Shown piece after piece: positions 45,584 through 54,742 of a DNA stretch of 64,000 nt. Numbering within the stretch: the stretch's first letter is position 1; every line of letters starts with the position of its first letter. The notes under the pieces were generated by a model, which ran no database searches, was not told the origin of the DNA, and worked only from the letters and a program-made list of their open reading frames with translations. Both the position numbers and the translations under genes were made by a program. Source of the stretch: Acidovorax sp. 69 (GTDB lineage Bacteria; Pseudomonadota; Gammaproteobacteria; Burkholderiales; Burkholderiaceae_C); NCBI RefSeq assembly GCF_002797445.1, contig NZ_PGEP01000001.1, forward strand, positions 3,844,501 to 3,908,500. The letters are read 5' to 3'.

Positions 45584-46261
45584 ATGGAATCCTCATCCAC
45601 CAGCGCCATTGTTGAAGCGCTGACCCGCGCCATCGTAGAACATCGCCTGCAGCCCGGCACCAAGCTCGCCGAGCAAAAGCTGGCCGACCACTTTGGCGTG
45701 TCGCGCACCCTGGTGCGCCAGGCGCTGTTTCAGTTAGCACAGAACCGTCTGGTCACGCTGGAGCCCGCGCGCGGCGCGTTTGTCTCCACCCCCTCGGTCG
45801 AAGAAGCGCGCCAGGTGTTTGCCGTGCGCCGCATGCTGGAGACCGAGATGACCCGCGCTTTTGTGCGCAGCGTGACACCCGCCAAGATCAAGGCCCTGCG
45901 CGCCCACGTCGCCAGCGAGAAAGCCGCCATGGGCACGGCCGATGCCAGCAGCCGCACCGAGCTGCTGGGCGACTTTCATGTGCGCATGGCCGAACTCATG
46001 GGCAACGAGGTACTGGCGCAGATGCTGGGCGACTTGATCTCACGCTGCGCCCTCATCACGCTGATGTACCAGTCGGCCAGCGCAGCCGAGCATTCGCACG
46101 AAGAACATGCCGACATCGTGACCGCCCTGGCCGCGCGCGATGAAGACCGCTCCGTGCACCTCATGCAGAGCCACCTCGAACATGTGGAAGCCAGCCTGAC
46201 CTTTGACCGCAAGCGCCCGGCCAGCGACCTGGCCGCAGCCCTGGCCCCCATGACAGCCTGA
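45584..46261 (+). CDS. GntR-family regulator with FCD domain, probable purine-catabolism repressor
   Basis: This 225-residue regulator has an N-terminal winged helix-turn-helix (~8-72, LAEQKLADHFGVSRTLVRQAL) and a C-terminal all-helical FCD ligand domain (~78-205) with the metal/ligand residues D-F-H (GDFHVRMAELMGN) and the final H (HLMQSHLEHVEAS). It is divergent from uraH and upstream of puuE, so it likely controls the urate-to-allantoate genes with a pathway intermediate such as urate or allantoin derivatives as effector. That is inferred from location and the palindrome. Confidence 0.92.
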   Translation: MESSSTSAIVEALTRAIVEHRLQPGTKLAEQKLADHFGVSRTLVRQALFQLAQNRLVTLEPARGAFVSTPSVEEARQVFAVRRMLETEMTRAFVRSVTPAKIKALRAHVASEKAAMGTADASSRTELLGDFHVRMAELMGNEVLAQMLGDLISRCALITLMYQSASAAEHSHEEHADIVTALAARDEDRSVHLMQSHLEHVEASLTFDRKRPASDLAAALAPMTA

Positions 46262-46286
46262 CCCCTGACGTTTGTTTTCACCGCCC

Positions 46287-47261
46287 ATGATCTACGACTC
46301 CACCCAAGCCTACCCCCGCGACCTGATCGGCTACGGCAAGAACCCGCCCCACGCGCACTGGCCCGGCGGCGCCCGCATTGCCGTGCAGTTCGTGCTGAAC
46401 TACGAAGAAGGCGGCGAGAACGCCGTGCTGCATGGCGATGCGGGCAGCGAACAGTTCCTCTCCGAAATGTTCAACCCCGCCAGTTACCCCGAGCGGCACA
46501 TGAGCATGGAAGGCATCTACGAATACGGCTCGCGGGCGGGCGTGTGGCGCATCCTGCGCGAGTTTGAAACGCGGGGCCTGCCGCTCACCGTGTTCGGCGT
46601 GTCCACCGCCCTGCAGCGCCACCCCGAACTCACCGCCGCTTTCGTGGAGCTGGGCCATGAAATTGCCTGCCACGGCCTCAAGTGGATCCACTATCAGCAC
46701 ATCCCCGAAGAGGTGGAGCGCGCCCACATGGCCGAGGCCATGGCCATCATCGAGCGCCTGACGGGCCCGCGCGCAAGCGCGGAAGGCCAGGTGCACGGCC
46801 TGGGCTGGTACACCGGCCGTGACAGCCCCAACACCCACCGCCTGGTGGCCGACTTTGGCGGTTTTGAGTACGACAGCGACTACTACGGCGACGACCTGCC
46901 CTTTTGGATGAAGGTCCAGCGCAGTGACGGCAGCGTGGCCCCGCAGCTTATCGTGCCCTACACACTCGACTGCAACGACATGCGTTTTGCGCTGCCCCAG
47001 GGCTTCTCGCACGCAGACCCGTTCTTCCAGTACCTGAAAGACACGTTTGATGCGCTGTATGCCGAAGGCGACCCCGCCGGCGACAACGCGCCCAAGATGA
47101 TGAGCATTGGCATGCACTGCCGCCTGCTGGGCCGCCCTGGCCGGATCACGGCGCTGCAGCGCTTTCTGGACCACATCGCGCAGCACGACAAGGTGTGGGT
47201 GGCCCGGCGGATCGACATTGCCCGCCACTGGGCGCAACACCACCCGGCCCCCATTTTTTGA
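46287..47261 (+). CDS. puuE: PuuE, allantoinase of the polysaccharide-deacetylase fold
   Basis: This 324-residue enzyme opens allantoin to allantoate. PuuE-type features are YPRDLIGYGKNPPHAHWP at the start, SMEGIYEYGSRAGVWR, EIACHGLKWIHYQ and GWYTGRDSPNTHRL, as in Pseudomonas PuuE. The fold is unrelated to the amidohydrolase-type AllB. The ATG at 46287 is preferred over TTG 46272. It follows the GntR gene by 25 bases. Its TGA stop lies at the edge of a strong palindromic repeat, which separates it from uraD-allC. Confidence 0.95.
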   Translation: MIYDSTQAYPRDLIGYGKNPPHAHWPGGARIAVQFVLNYEEGGENAVLHGDAGSEQFLSEMFNPASYPERHMSMEGIYEYGSRAGVWRILREFETRGLPLTVFGVSTALQRHPELTAAFVELGHEIACHGLKWIHYQHIPEEVERAHMAEAMAIIERLTGPRASAEGQVHGLGWYTGRDSPNTHRLVADFGGFEYDSDYYGDDLPFWMKVQRSDGSVAPQLIVPYTLDCNDMRFALPQGFSHADPFFQYLKDTFDALYAEGDPAGDNAPKMMSIGMHCRLLGRPGRITALQRFLDHIAQHDKVWVARRIDIARHWAQHHPAPIF

Positions 47262-47313
47262 ATCAAATCGACCTCTAGCGCATACAAAATATGCGCTAGC
47301 AGCTCACTTTTTT
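47256..47313. repeat. Dispersed intergenic palindrome, copy H (best stem)
   Basis: CTAGCGCATA (47275-47284) / TATGCGCTAG (47290-47299), a perfect 10-bp stem with a 5-base loop, flanked by TTTTTTGAATCAAATCG and AGCTCACTTTTTTG. It lies between puuE and uraD-allC and includes the puuE stop. Confidence 0.85.
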
Positions 47314-47325
47314 GAAGCACACACC

Positions 47326-49113
47326 ATGCCCCTGACGCTGGAACAAATCAACACCGCGGGCACCGCCGACGCCCTGCAAATGCTCGACGGCGTGTACGAG
47401 CATTCGCCATGGATCGCCGAGCAGGCGCTCGCGCAGCGCCCATTTCGCGCGCTGGCTCACCTCAAGCATGCAATGGCCCAGGTGGTGCGCACGGCCCCAG
47501 CCGAGGCGCAGCTCGGCCTGATCCGTGCCCACCCCGAGCTGGCAGGCAAGGCCATGGTGGCCCAGAGCCTCACTGCCGAATCCACCAACGAGCAATCGAA
47601 GGCGGGCCTGACGCAGTGCACGCCCGAAGAATTCGCACGCATCCAGCAGCTCAACGCCGACTACAACGCGCGTTTTGGTTTCCCGTTCATCCTGGCCGTG
47701 CGCGGGCCACGCGGCACGGGGTTGAACAAGCAGCAAATCATCGACACCTTTGCGCGGCGGCTGGACAACCACCCCGCGTTCGAGGTGGCCGAGGCGCTGC
47801 GCAACATCCACCGCATCGCCGAAATTCGCCTCACCGACAAGTTTGCGGCCGAGCCCCTGCTGGGCAACGATGTGTGGGACTGGCACGAGAAACTGGCAGA
47901 GCACTCTGACCCCGGCTTTGCCGAAAAGGGCCAGCTCACGGTGACTTACCTCACCGACGCCCACCGTGCCTGCGCCCAGCGCATCAGCCACTGGATGCGC
48001 GACTGTGGCTTTGACGAGGTCGAGGTCGACGCCGTGGGCAATGTGGTGGGCCGCTACCACCCGGCTGCTGGTGCAACGACGCCAGGCAAGTACCTGATGA
48101 CCGGCTCGCACTACGACACCGTGCGCAACGGCGGCAAGTACGACGGCCGCCTGGGCATCTTCGTGCCCATGGCCTGCGTGCGCGAGTTGTACCGCGCGGG
48201 CAAGCGCCTGCCCTTCGGTATCGAGGTGATCGGCTTTGCGGAAGAAGAAGGCCAGCGCTACAAGGCCACCTTCCTGGGCTCGGGCGCACTCATCGGGCAT
48301 TTCAACCCCGCCTGGCTGGACCAGAAGGATGCCGGCGGCGTCACCATGCGCGAGGCCATGCAGCATGCAGGCCTGTGCATTGACGACATTGCCAAGCTGC
48401 AGCGTGACCCGGCGCAATACCTGGGCTTCATCGAAGTCCACATCGAACAAGGCCCCGTGCTCAACGAGCTGGACCTGCCACTGGGCGTGGTCACATCCAT
48501 CAACGGCGGCGTGCGCTACGTGGGCGAAATGATCGGCATGGCCAGCCACGCAGGCACCACCCCCATGGACCGCCGCCGCGATGCCGCCGTGGCCGTGGCC
48601 GAGCTGGCGCTGTACATCGAGCAGCGCGCCGCCAAGGACGGCGACTCGGTGGGCACCATCGGCCTGCTCAGTGTGCCCGGCGGCTCCATCAACGTGGTGC
48701 CGGGCCGCTGCCAGTTCAGCCTGGACCTGCGCGCCCCCACCGACCCGCAACGCGACGCGCTGGTGAAGGACGTGCTCGACCAGTTGGGCCAGATCGCCGC
48801 ACGGCGCGGCATGCGCTACACGCTGGAAGAATCCATGCGCGCCGCCGCCGCCCCCAGCGCAGCCGCCTGGCAGCACCGCTGGGAGCGGGCCGTGGACGCC
48901 CTGGGCGTGCCCGTGTTCCGCATGCCCAGTGGCGCAGGCCATGACGCCATGAAGCTGCACGAAATCATGCCGCAGGCCATGCTGTTTGTGCGCGGAGAGA
49001 ACTCCGGCATCAGCCACAACCCACTCGAATCCACCACCAATCACGACATGCAGTTGGCGGTGGATGCCTTCTCGCATGTCCTGCAACAGCTCTCCGAGGA
49101 AACGCCCGCATGA
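47326..49113 (+). CDS. Fused OHCU decarboxylase (UraD) and allantoate amidohydrolase (AllC-like)
   Basis: This 595-residue protein joins two purine-pathway enzymes. Residues 1 to ~168 are UraD: catalytic His69 in LIRAHPELAGK, then STNEQSKAGL and FPFILAVRG; it turns OHCU into S-allantoin. Residues ~175-595 are a zinc amidohydrolase of the AllC/HyuC family: GSHYDTVRNGGKYDGRLG, AEEEGQRY, EVHIEQGPVL and MPSGAGHDAM; it hydrolyses allantoate. The two halves act at non-consecutive steps, with PuuE (encoded just upstream) between them. The frame is continuous with no sign of a frameshift. The last codon overlaps the start of the M20 gene by four bases. Confidence 0.93.
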   Translation: MPLTLEQINTAGTADALQMLDGVYEHSPWIAEQALAQRPFRALAHLKHAMAQVVRTAPAEAQLGLIRAHPELAGKAMVAQSLTAESTNEQSKAGLTQCTPEEFARIQQLNADYNARFGFPFILAVRGPRGTGLNKQQIIDTFARRLDNHPAFEVAEALRNIHRIAEIRLTDKFAAEPLLGNDVWDWHEKLAEHSDPGFAEKGQLTVTYLTDAHRACAQRISHWMRDCGFDEVEVDAVGNVVGRYHPAAGATTPGKYLMTGSHYDTVRNGGKYDGRLGIFVPMACVRELYRAGKRLPFGIEVIGFAEEEGQRYKATFLGSGALIGHFNPAWLDQKDAGGVTMREAMQHAGLCIDDIAKLQRDPAQYLGFIEVHIEQGPVLNELDLPLGVVTSINGGVRYVGEMIGMASHAGTTPMDRRRDAAVAVAELALYIEQRAAKDGDSVGTIGLLSVPGGSINVVPGRCQFSLDLRAPTDPQRDALVKDVLDQLGQIAARRGMRYTLEESMRAAAAPSAAAWQHRWERAVDALGVPVFRMPSGAGHDAMKLHEIMPQAMLFVRGENSGISHNPLESTTNHDMQLAVDAFSHVLQQLSEETPA

Positions 49114-50351
49114 CCACCACCGCACCGACCGACTACAGCGCACTGGATGCCTGGATCGACCAGCACTTTGACGAGGAAGTCCGCTTTTTGCAGGCCCTGG
49201 TGCGCGTGCCCACCGACACACCGCCCGGCAACAACGCACCCCACGCCGAACGCACGGCCGAGCTGCTCAAGGACTTCGGCTACGAGGCCGAAAAACATGC
49301 CGTGCCGACCGCTGACGTGTTGGCCTATGGCATGGAGTCCATCACCAACCTCATCGTGCGCAGACCGTATGGCGATGGTGGCAAGACCATTGCCCTCAAC
49401 GCCCACGGCGACGTGGTGCCCCCCGGCGAAGGCTGGACACACGACCCCTACGGCGCCGAGATCGTCGACGGCAAGATGTACGGCCGCGCCACCGCCGTGA
49501 GCAAGGGCGACTTCGCCAGCTTCACCTTTGCACTGCGCGCGCTGGAAGCCGTGGCCCGACCCGCCCGTGGTGCAGTGGAACTGCACTTCACCTATGACGA
49601 AGAGTTTGGCGGCGAACTCGGCCCCGGCTGGCTGCTGCAAAAGGGCCTGACCCAACCCGACCTGATGATCGCCGCGGGCTTCAGCTACGAAGTGGTGACG
49701 GCCCACAACGGCTGCCTGCAGATGGAAGTGACGGTGCACGGCAAGATGGCCCACGCCGCCGTGCCACACACCGGCGTAGACGCGCTGCAGGGCGCGGTGC
49801 ACATCCTGAACGCGCTGTACGCACAGAACCAGGAGTACCTGAAAGTCACGTCCAATGTGGCGGGCATCAAGCACCCCTACCTCAACGTCGGTCGCATCGA
49901 AGGTGGCACCAACACCAACGTGGTGCCCGGCAAGGTCACGTTCAAGCTCGACCGCCGGATGATCCCCGAGGAGAACCCGGTGGAAGTGGAAACCACCATT
50001 CGCCGCATCATCAATCAGGCGGCAGCAGAGCGCGCGGGCATCAGCGTCGATATCAAACGCCTGCTGCTGGCCAACGCCATGACGCCGCTGGCGGGCAACC
50101 AGCCTCTGGTGGATGCCATCCAGAAGCATGCACAGGCGGTGATGGGCGAGCCCTTGCCCGCCGTGGGCACTCCGCTGTACACCGATGTGCGCCTGTATGT
50201 AGAGCGCGGCATTCCCGGCGTGATCTACGGCGCTGGCCCGCGCACCGTGCTGGAGTCGCACGCCAAGCGCGCCGATGAGCGCCTGGACCTGGAAGACCTG
50301 CGCCGCGCCACCAAGGTGATCGCGCGCACGCTCAAAGACTTGCTGGCGTAA
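49110..50351 (+). CDS. M20-family metallohydrolase (ArgE/DapE-like), purine-operon member of unknown substrate
   Basis: This 413-residue zinc hydrolase has ALNAHGDVVPPGEGW (first metal His-Asp region), GRATAVSKGDFAS in place of the usual G-x-x-D-x-K-G, TYDEEFGGELGPGWLL (catalytic Glu) and HAKRADERLDLEDL near the C-terminus. M20 enzymes deacylate or cleave amides of amino acids and dipeptides. Here the gene overlaps uraD-allC by four bases, so a ureidoglycine, ureidoglycolate or N-carbamoyl substrate is conceivable. The D-to-V/S changes in the second metal motif deserve attention. No substrate can be assigned. Confidence 0.85.
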   Translation: MTTTAPTDYSALDAWIDQHFDEEVRFLQALVRVPTDTPPGNNAPHAERTAELLKDFGYEAEKHAVPTADVLAYGMESITNLIVRRPYGDGGKTIALNAHGDVVPPGEGWTHDPYGAEIVDGKMYGRATAVSKGDFASFTFALRALEAVARPARGAVELHFTYDEEFGGELGPGWLLQKGLTQPDLMIAAGFSYEVVTAHNGCLQMEVTVHGKMAHAAVPHTGVDALQGAVHILNALYAQNQEYLKVTSNVAGIKHPYLNVGRIEGGTNTNVVPGKVTFKLDRRMIPEENPVEVETTIRRIINQAAAERAGISVDIKRLLLANAMTPLAGNQPLVDAIQKHAQAVMGEPLPAVGTPLYTDVRLYVERGIPGVIYGAGPRTVLESHAKRADERLDLEDLRRATKVIARTLKDLLA

Positions 50352-50509
50352 GCCGCCGATACGCGGGCTGCATGGCCTGCGTATGCAATCTGCATAACCC
50401 AGTAGCGGCGCGCACAGCGCGCCAGTTCTACACTTGCTGCGGGCACATTCCTCCGGGAATGCGCCCGCATTTCATTTGGAACAGATCAATAACACCGGAG
50501 CACCTACCA

Positions 50510-52306
50510 ATGAACATCCGCCACACCCTGCTGGCTGGCAGCGTCGCGCTGGCACTGGCCAGCCTGACCGCCTGCGGCAGCACACCGCCAACCGCCAAGG
50601 CCAGTCCGCCGGCCTCTGCACCCGCTGCACAACAGACGGCAGCGGCCCAGGCCGCCAGTGCCGCCTATGACTTCGACATGGATGTGTTCCACCCCGTGGT
50701 GGCGCGCAACGGCATGGTCGCCACCGAGCAGGAACTCGCCTCGCAAGTGGGCCTGGACATCCTCAAGGCGGGTGGCAACGCAGTAGACGCGGCCGTAGGT
50801 ATCGGCTTTGCACTGGCTGTGGCCCTGCCCAATGCGGGCAACCTGGGCGGCGGCGGATTCATGATGGTGCACGACGCCAAGACCGGCAAAAGCGTGGCCC
50901 TCGATTTCCGCGAAGTGGCACCGATCAAGGCCACGCGCGACATGTACCTCGATGCCAAGGGCAACGTGGTGGATGGCAAGTCGCTGTTCACCCACTACGC
51001 CGTGGGCGTGCCCGGCACCGTGGCCGGTATGGAGCATGCGCTCAAGAGCTGGGGCACCCTGCCCCTGTCGCGCGTGATCGCCCCGGCCATCGAGCTGGCG
51101 GACAAGGGCTTCCCGGTCAGCGAAACGCTGGCCAAGATCCTGCAGCAGGAAAAGAAGAACATGGGCAAGTGGCCCGCCACCCAGGCCATCTTCTGGAAGA
51201 ACGGCGAGCCCCTGAAGGTGGGCGACGCGCTGGTGCAAAAGGACCTGGCCCAGTCCATGCGCCTGATCAGCCAGCAGGGCGCCAAGGCATTTTACGAGGG
51301 CGAAATTGCCCAGAAGATCGCGGCCGAGATGGCGCCACATGCTGGCGCCCTCACCCTGCAGGACCTGCGCGAGTACAAGGTGGCCGAGCGCGTACCCACG
51401 CGCGGCACCTACCGTGGCTATGAGATCGTGACCATGCCGCCACCCTCCTCCGGCGGCCCACACCTGGTGCAGATCCTGAACATGCTGGAGCCCCTGCCCC
51501 TGGCCCAGTGGGGCCCCAACAGCGCGCAGACCATCCACTACATGGCCGAAAGCATGAAGTTGGCGTACGCCGACCGCGCAGAGTACCTGGGTGACCCGGA
51601 TTTTGTGAAGATCCCGCTCAAGGGCCTGACCTCCAAGCTCTACGCCGAATCGCTGGCCAAGGGCATCGACGCCAACACCGCACGCTCGGGCAAGAGCATC
51701 AAGCCCGGACAGCCCCAGCCGTATGAAAGCGACCAGACCACCCACTACTCCGTGGTGGACAAGGCCGGCAACGCCGTGGCGGTGACCTACACACTGAACA
51801 CCAACTTCGGCAGCGGCATCGTCGCCAAGGGCACGGGCATTTTGCTGAACAACGAGATGGACGACTTCTCGGCCAAGCCCGGCGTGGCCAATGCCTACGG
51901 CCTGGTCGGCGGCGACGCCAACGCAGTCGCAGCCAAGAAGCGCCCCCTGTCGTCCATGACGCCCACCCTGGTGCTCAAGGACGGCAAGCCCACCCTGGTG
52001 ACCGGCAGCCCCGGCGGCGCGCGCATCATCACCACGGTGCTGCAGACGGTGGTGAACACGATTGACTTTGGCATGAACCCCGCTGAAGCCGCTGCGGCAC
52101 CGCGTGTGCACCACCAATGGACGCCCGATGAGTTGCGTGTGGAAAAGGGCCTGTCGCCCGACACCATCGCACTGCTCAAGCAACGCGGCCACAACATCGC
52201 CGTGAAGCCCTCGATGGGCCGCACGCAGACGATCCAGCTGCGTGGCGGTGCGATGTACGGGTATTCGGACCCACGCAATCCCGACGGCAAAACCCTGGGC
52301 TATTGA
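50510..52306 (+). CDS. ggt: Gamma-glutamyltransferase
   Basis: This 598-residue precursor has a lipoprotein-like signal (SLTAC, Cys ~23) and a large subunit with PNAGNLGGGGFMMVH and the FREVAP substrate motif. The autocleavage site lies before Thr410 in DQTTHYSVVDKAGNAV, which becomes the catalytic N-terminus of the small subunit; PLSSMTPTLV and GSPGGARIITT line the active site. It cleaves glutathione and other gamma-glutamyl compounds in the periplasm. A CGGAG site precedes the ATG. It is followed by a palindromic repeat and a strong terminator. Its link to purine breakdown is unclear. Confidence 0.95.
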   Translation: MNIRHTLLAGSVALALASLTACGSTPPTAKASPPASAPAAQQTAAAQAASAAYDFDMDVFHPVVARNGMVATEQELASQVGLDILKAGGNAVDAAVGIGFALAVALPNAGNLGGGGFMMVHDAKTGKSVALDFREVAPIKATRDMYLDAKGNVVDGKSLFTHYAVGVPGTVAGMEHALKSWGTLPLSRVIAPAIELADKGFPVSETLAKILQQEKKNMGKWPATQAIFWKNGEPLKVGDALVQKDLAQSMRLISQQGAKAFYEGEIAQKIAAEMAPHAGALTLQDLREYKVAERVPTRGTYRGYEIVTMPPPSSGGPHLVQILNMLEPLPLAQWGPNSAQTIHYMAESMKLAYADRAEYLGDPDFVKIPLKGLTSKLYAESLAKGIDANTARSGKSIKPGQPQPYESDQTTHYSVVDKAGNAVAVTYTLNTNFGSGIVAKGTGILLNNEMDDFSAKPGVANAYGLVGGDANAVAAKKRPLSSMTPTLVLKDGKPTLVTGSPGGARIITTVLQTVVNTIDFGMNPAEAAAAPRVHHQWTPDELRVEKGLSPDTIALLKQRGHNIAVKPSMGRTQTIQLRGGAMYGYSDPRNPDGKTLGY

Positions 52307-52312
52307 ATACGT

Positions 52313-52364
52313 CAAATTTGATAGCAATGAGCGCTTGATGGACAAGCGCTAGCAGCCAAAATCA
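52313..52364. repeat. Dispersed intergenic palindrome, copy I
   Basis: TTTGATAGCAATG, then stem AGCGCTTG (52330-52337) / CAAGCGCT (52343-52350) with loop ATGGA, then AGCAGCCAAAATC. It begins seven bases after the ggt stop. Confidence 0.85.
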
Positions 52365-52365
52365 C

Positions 52366-52404
52366 GAAAAATCCCGCTCGCCCCCAAGGCCTGCGGGATT
52401 TTTC
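52366..52404. terminator. Strong bidirectional-type terminator after ggt
   Basis: Perfect 12-bp stem GAAAAATCCCGC / GCGGGATTTTTC with a 15-base loop; A- and T-tracts lie within the stem. Confidence 0.88.
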
Positions 52405-53000
52405 ATGGGCCGCGCCACAGGGCACGCCCCACCCCGCCCCGCCATACGCATGGATTTGCCCGCGATCGTTCGCAGAAAAAGTGGGCCGCCAGCGTCGCAG
52501 TGCGCCATGCCCCCGCTCAGGTGTCCACCCTGCGTCCGCTCCATAGACCGCACCCGGCACCAGAGTGAGGCCATCGCTTTCCCCGCTGGGCGAGGCGGGG
52601 TGGAGTGGGGTGGGCAAGAAGACTGCGGTGTTGCGCAGCGCGCGCCTTTCTGCCAGCGGAGGCCATGGACCACCGCAGCCTCAGTGACATCCAGTGCGGC
52701 CTCACAGCACGCACCACGCGGGGAGCATCGCTGTACCCACAAGCACATGCTGGCGCGCGTGGGCCACATGGAAGGCACACTGCCCCCTGCCCCCTGGTAT
52801 CGGCCGCCTGCGTGAATCCCTGGCGCCACTGACCAGAAAACGCGCCACGGCACCCTCCAAGAATCAGGACTGGACACAGCCTCCACCGGCTCCAGGCAGC
52901 TACAGGCGGCGGCCCCACACTGTCAGGCGGCCCTCACTTCAAAGGTGTGGCCGGTTTTTGGCCGCCTGTTCTAAGGGTTTACCGGGATAAGCGTGTTCGA
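52405..53000. other. Stretch of about 600 bases without a recognisable gene
   Basis: Overlapping frames exist on both strands (for example 52405-52815 plus and 52362-52886 minus), but their translations are rich in Pro, Arg and Cys with no family resemblance and no ribosome site. It may be decayed coding sequence or a long upstream region of the permease gene. Confidence 0.5.
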
Positions 53001-53002
53001 TC

Positions 53003-53024
53003 ATTTTGTATACGATTTTTGTAT
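53003..53024. promoter_or_regulatory. Candidate GntR-type operator upstream of the NCS2 permease
   Basis: ATTTTGTATACGATTTTTG carries the same TTTGTATAC/GTATAC core as the uraH-gntR palindrome, but its symmetry is imperfect. It lies about 75 bases before the permease start. Confidence 0.45.
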
Positions 53025-53092
53025 GGACATCTGTGCACCATCTGGCGCCCGTGTCCATGCCGTATTCACACCGAAACACCCGAAGGACACCC

Positions 53093-54580
53093 ATGAACCC
53101 GCCCGTACACCCCGTGGACGAACACCTGCCCCTGGGGCGACTCACGGCGCTGGGCCTGCAGCATGTGCTGGTGATGTACGCCGGCGCCGTGGCCGTGCCG
53201 CTCATCGTGGGCCGCGCGCTCAACCTGACGCCCGACCAGGTGGCCAAACTGATCTCGGCAGACCTCTTCGTCTGTGGACTGGTCACGCTGATCCAGGCAC
53301 TGGGTGCCTCGCGCTGGTTTGGCATCCAGCTGCCCGTGATGATGGGCGTGACGTTCGCCTCGGTGGCGCCCATGATCTCGATGGCGCAAAGCACGGGGGG
53401 TACGGCCGGGGCCGGGCTGATTTTTGGCTCGGTGATCGGCGCGGGGGTGATCTCGATCCTGATTGCACCGCTGGTCAGCCGCATGCTGCGGTTCTTTCCA
53501 CCCGTGGTCACCGGCACCATCATTGCGGTCATCGGCATCAGCCTGATGCGCGTGGGCATCAACTGGATTTTTGGGAACCCGGTAGGCCCCACGGCACCCA
53601 ATGTGGTGAACCCAGAACACATCAAATGGCTGAGCGAGATGCAGTCCGTCGCCGGCGCACCAGGCTCATCGTTGCCGCCCGTCCCCAAGGGCTTCGCGGT
53701 GGTGCCCACGGTGCCCAACCCCAAATATGCGGACCTGACCGGCGTGGGCATCTCGGGTCTGGTGCTGTTGTCCATATTGCTGATCGCCAAGTTTGCCAAG
53801 GGCTTCATCGCCAACATCTCGGTGCTGCTGGGTATCGTGATCGGTGCGGTGGTGGCGGTGGCCATGGGCATGATGAACTTCGACAAAGTGACCAAGGCGC
53901 AGTGGTTTGACCTGGTGCTGCCGTTCGAGATTGCAGGCCCCGTGTTCGACCCTGTCCTGATATTGACCATGACCCTGGTGATGATCGTGGTGATGATCGA
54001 ATCCACCGGCATGTTCCTGGCCCTGGGCGAAATGACCGACCGCAAGGTGGACCAGGCCGCTCTCACACGCGGCCTGCGCACCGACGGCCTGGGCACGCTG
54101 TTGGGCGGCATCTTCAACACCTTTCCGTACACCAGCTTCTCGCAGAACGTGGGGCTGGTCGCCGTCACGGGCGTCAAGAGCCGATTCGTCTGCGTGGCGG
54201 GCGGCGTGATCCTGATCGTGCTGGGGGTGCTGCCCAAAATGGCCGCGCTGGTCGAATCGCTGCCCACGATGGTGCTGGGCGGCGCGGGCCTGGTGATGTT
54301 CGGCATGGTCGCGGCCACGGGCATCCGCATCCTGGGCGGGGTGGACTTCAAGAACAACCGTTTCAACGCCATGATCGTGGCGGTATCGATCGGCGTGGGC
54401 ATGGTCCCGCTGATTGCGCCCAACTTCCGCCAATGGATGCCACATGCCATCCATCCCCTCATTGAATCCGGTATCCTGCTGGCCTCGATCGCGGCTGTGG
54501 CCCTGAACGTTTTCTTCAATGGCGCCAGCCGCGACACCTCCGCCGCTGTGAACGCCGCACGCCAGGCCGACGCCCACTAG
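53093..54580 (+). CDS. NCS2-family purine permease (urate/xanthine type)
   Basis: This 495-residue membrane protein has about 14 hydrophobic segments. It shows GLQHVLVMYAGAVAVPLIVG near the start, QLPVMMGVTFASVAPM and the NCS2 signature QNVGLVAVTGVKSRFV near residue 345. NCS2 carriers take up urate, xanthine or uracil by proton symport; the similarity to UacT/UapA-type carriers and its place after the urate genes favour urate or xanthine. AAGGA precedes the ATG at 53093, and the longer frame is rejected. It is a single-gene unit with its own terminator. Confidence 0.94.
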   Translation: MNPPVHPVDEHLPLGRLTALGLQHVLVMYAGAVAVPLIVGRALNLTPDQVAKLISADLFVCGLVTLIQALGASRWFGIQLPVMMGVTFASVAPMISMAQSTGGTAGAGLIFGSVIGAGVISILIAPLVSRMLRFFPPVVTGTIIAVIGISLMRVGINWIFGNPVGPTAPNVVNPEHIKWLSEMQSVAGAPGSSLPPVPKGFAVVPTVPNPKYADLTGVGISGLVLLSILLIAKFAKGFIANISVLLGIVIGAVVAVAMGMMNFDKVTKAQWFDLVLPFEIAGPVFDPVLILTMTLVMIVVMIESTGMFLALGEMTDRKVDQAALTRGLRTDGLGTLLGGIFNTFPYTSFSQNVGLVAVTGVKSRFVCVAGGVILIVLGVLPKMAALVESLPTMVLGGAGLVMFGMVAATGIRILGGVDFKNNRFNAMIVAVSIGVGMVPLIAPNFRQWMPHAIHPLIESGILLASIAAVALNVFFNGASRDTSAAVNAARQADAH

Positions 54581-54613
54581 GCCTGACGCCTGCCCGCTGC
54601 CTGAAAACTGCAC

Positions 54614-54646
54614 ACCCCCTGACAGCCCCGGCTGCCAGGGGGTTTT
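54614..54646 (+). terminator. Terminator of the NCS2 permease gene
   Basis: ACCCCCTG / CAGGGGGT with an additional inner CAG/CTG pairing and loop CCCCGG, followed by TTTTGG. Confidence 0.85.
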
Positions 54647-54742
54647 GGTTTCATGCTGCATACGCATAAACCTGCATGCCAGCGCCCCACGCCATCGGGT
54701 ACGCTTGTTTTGCATTCCGCCGAGGACTTCCAGGATTTTTGT

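Noticed and set aside
47296..49239. A 647-codon minus-strand frame
   Set aside because: Antisense to the uraD-allC fusion with no family motif; composition is typical of a shadow frame.
50504..52345. A 613-codon minus-strand frame
   Set aside because: Antisense to gamma-glutamyltransferase; no motifs or ribosome site.
52362..52886. Overlapping frames of 130-175 codons after ggt
   Set aside because: No family resemblance, biased composition and no start signals; treated as non-coding.
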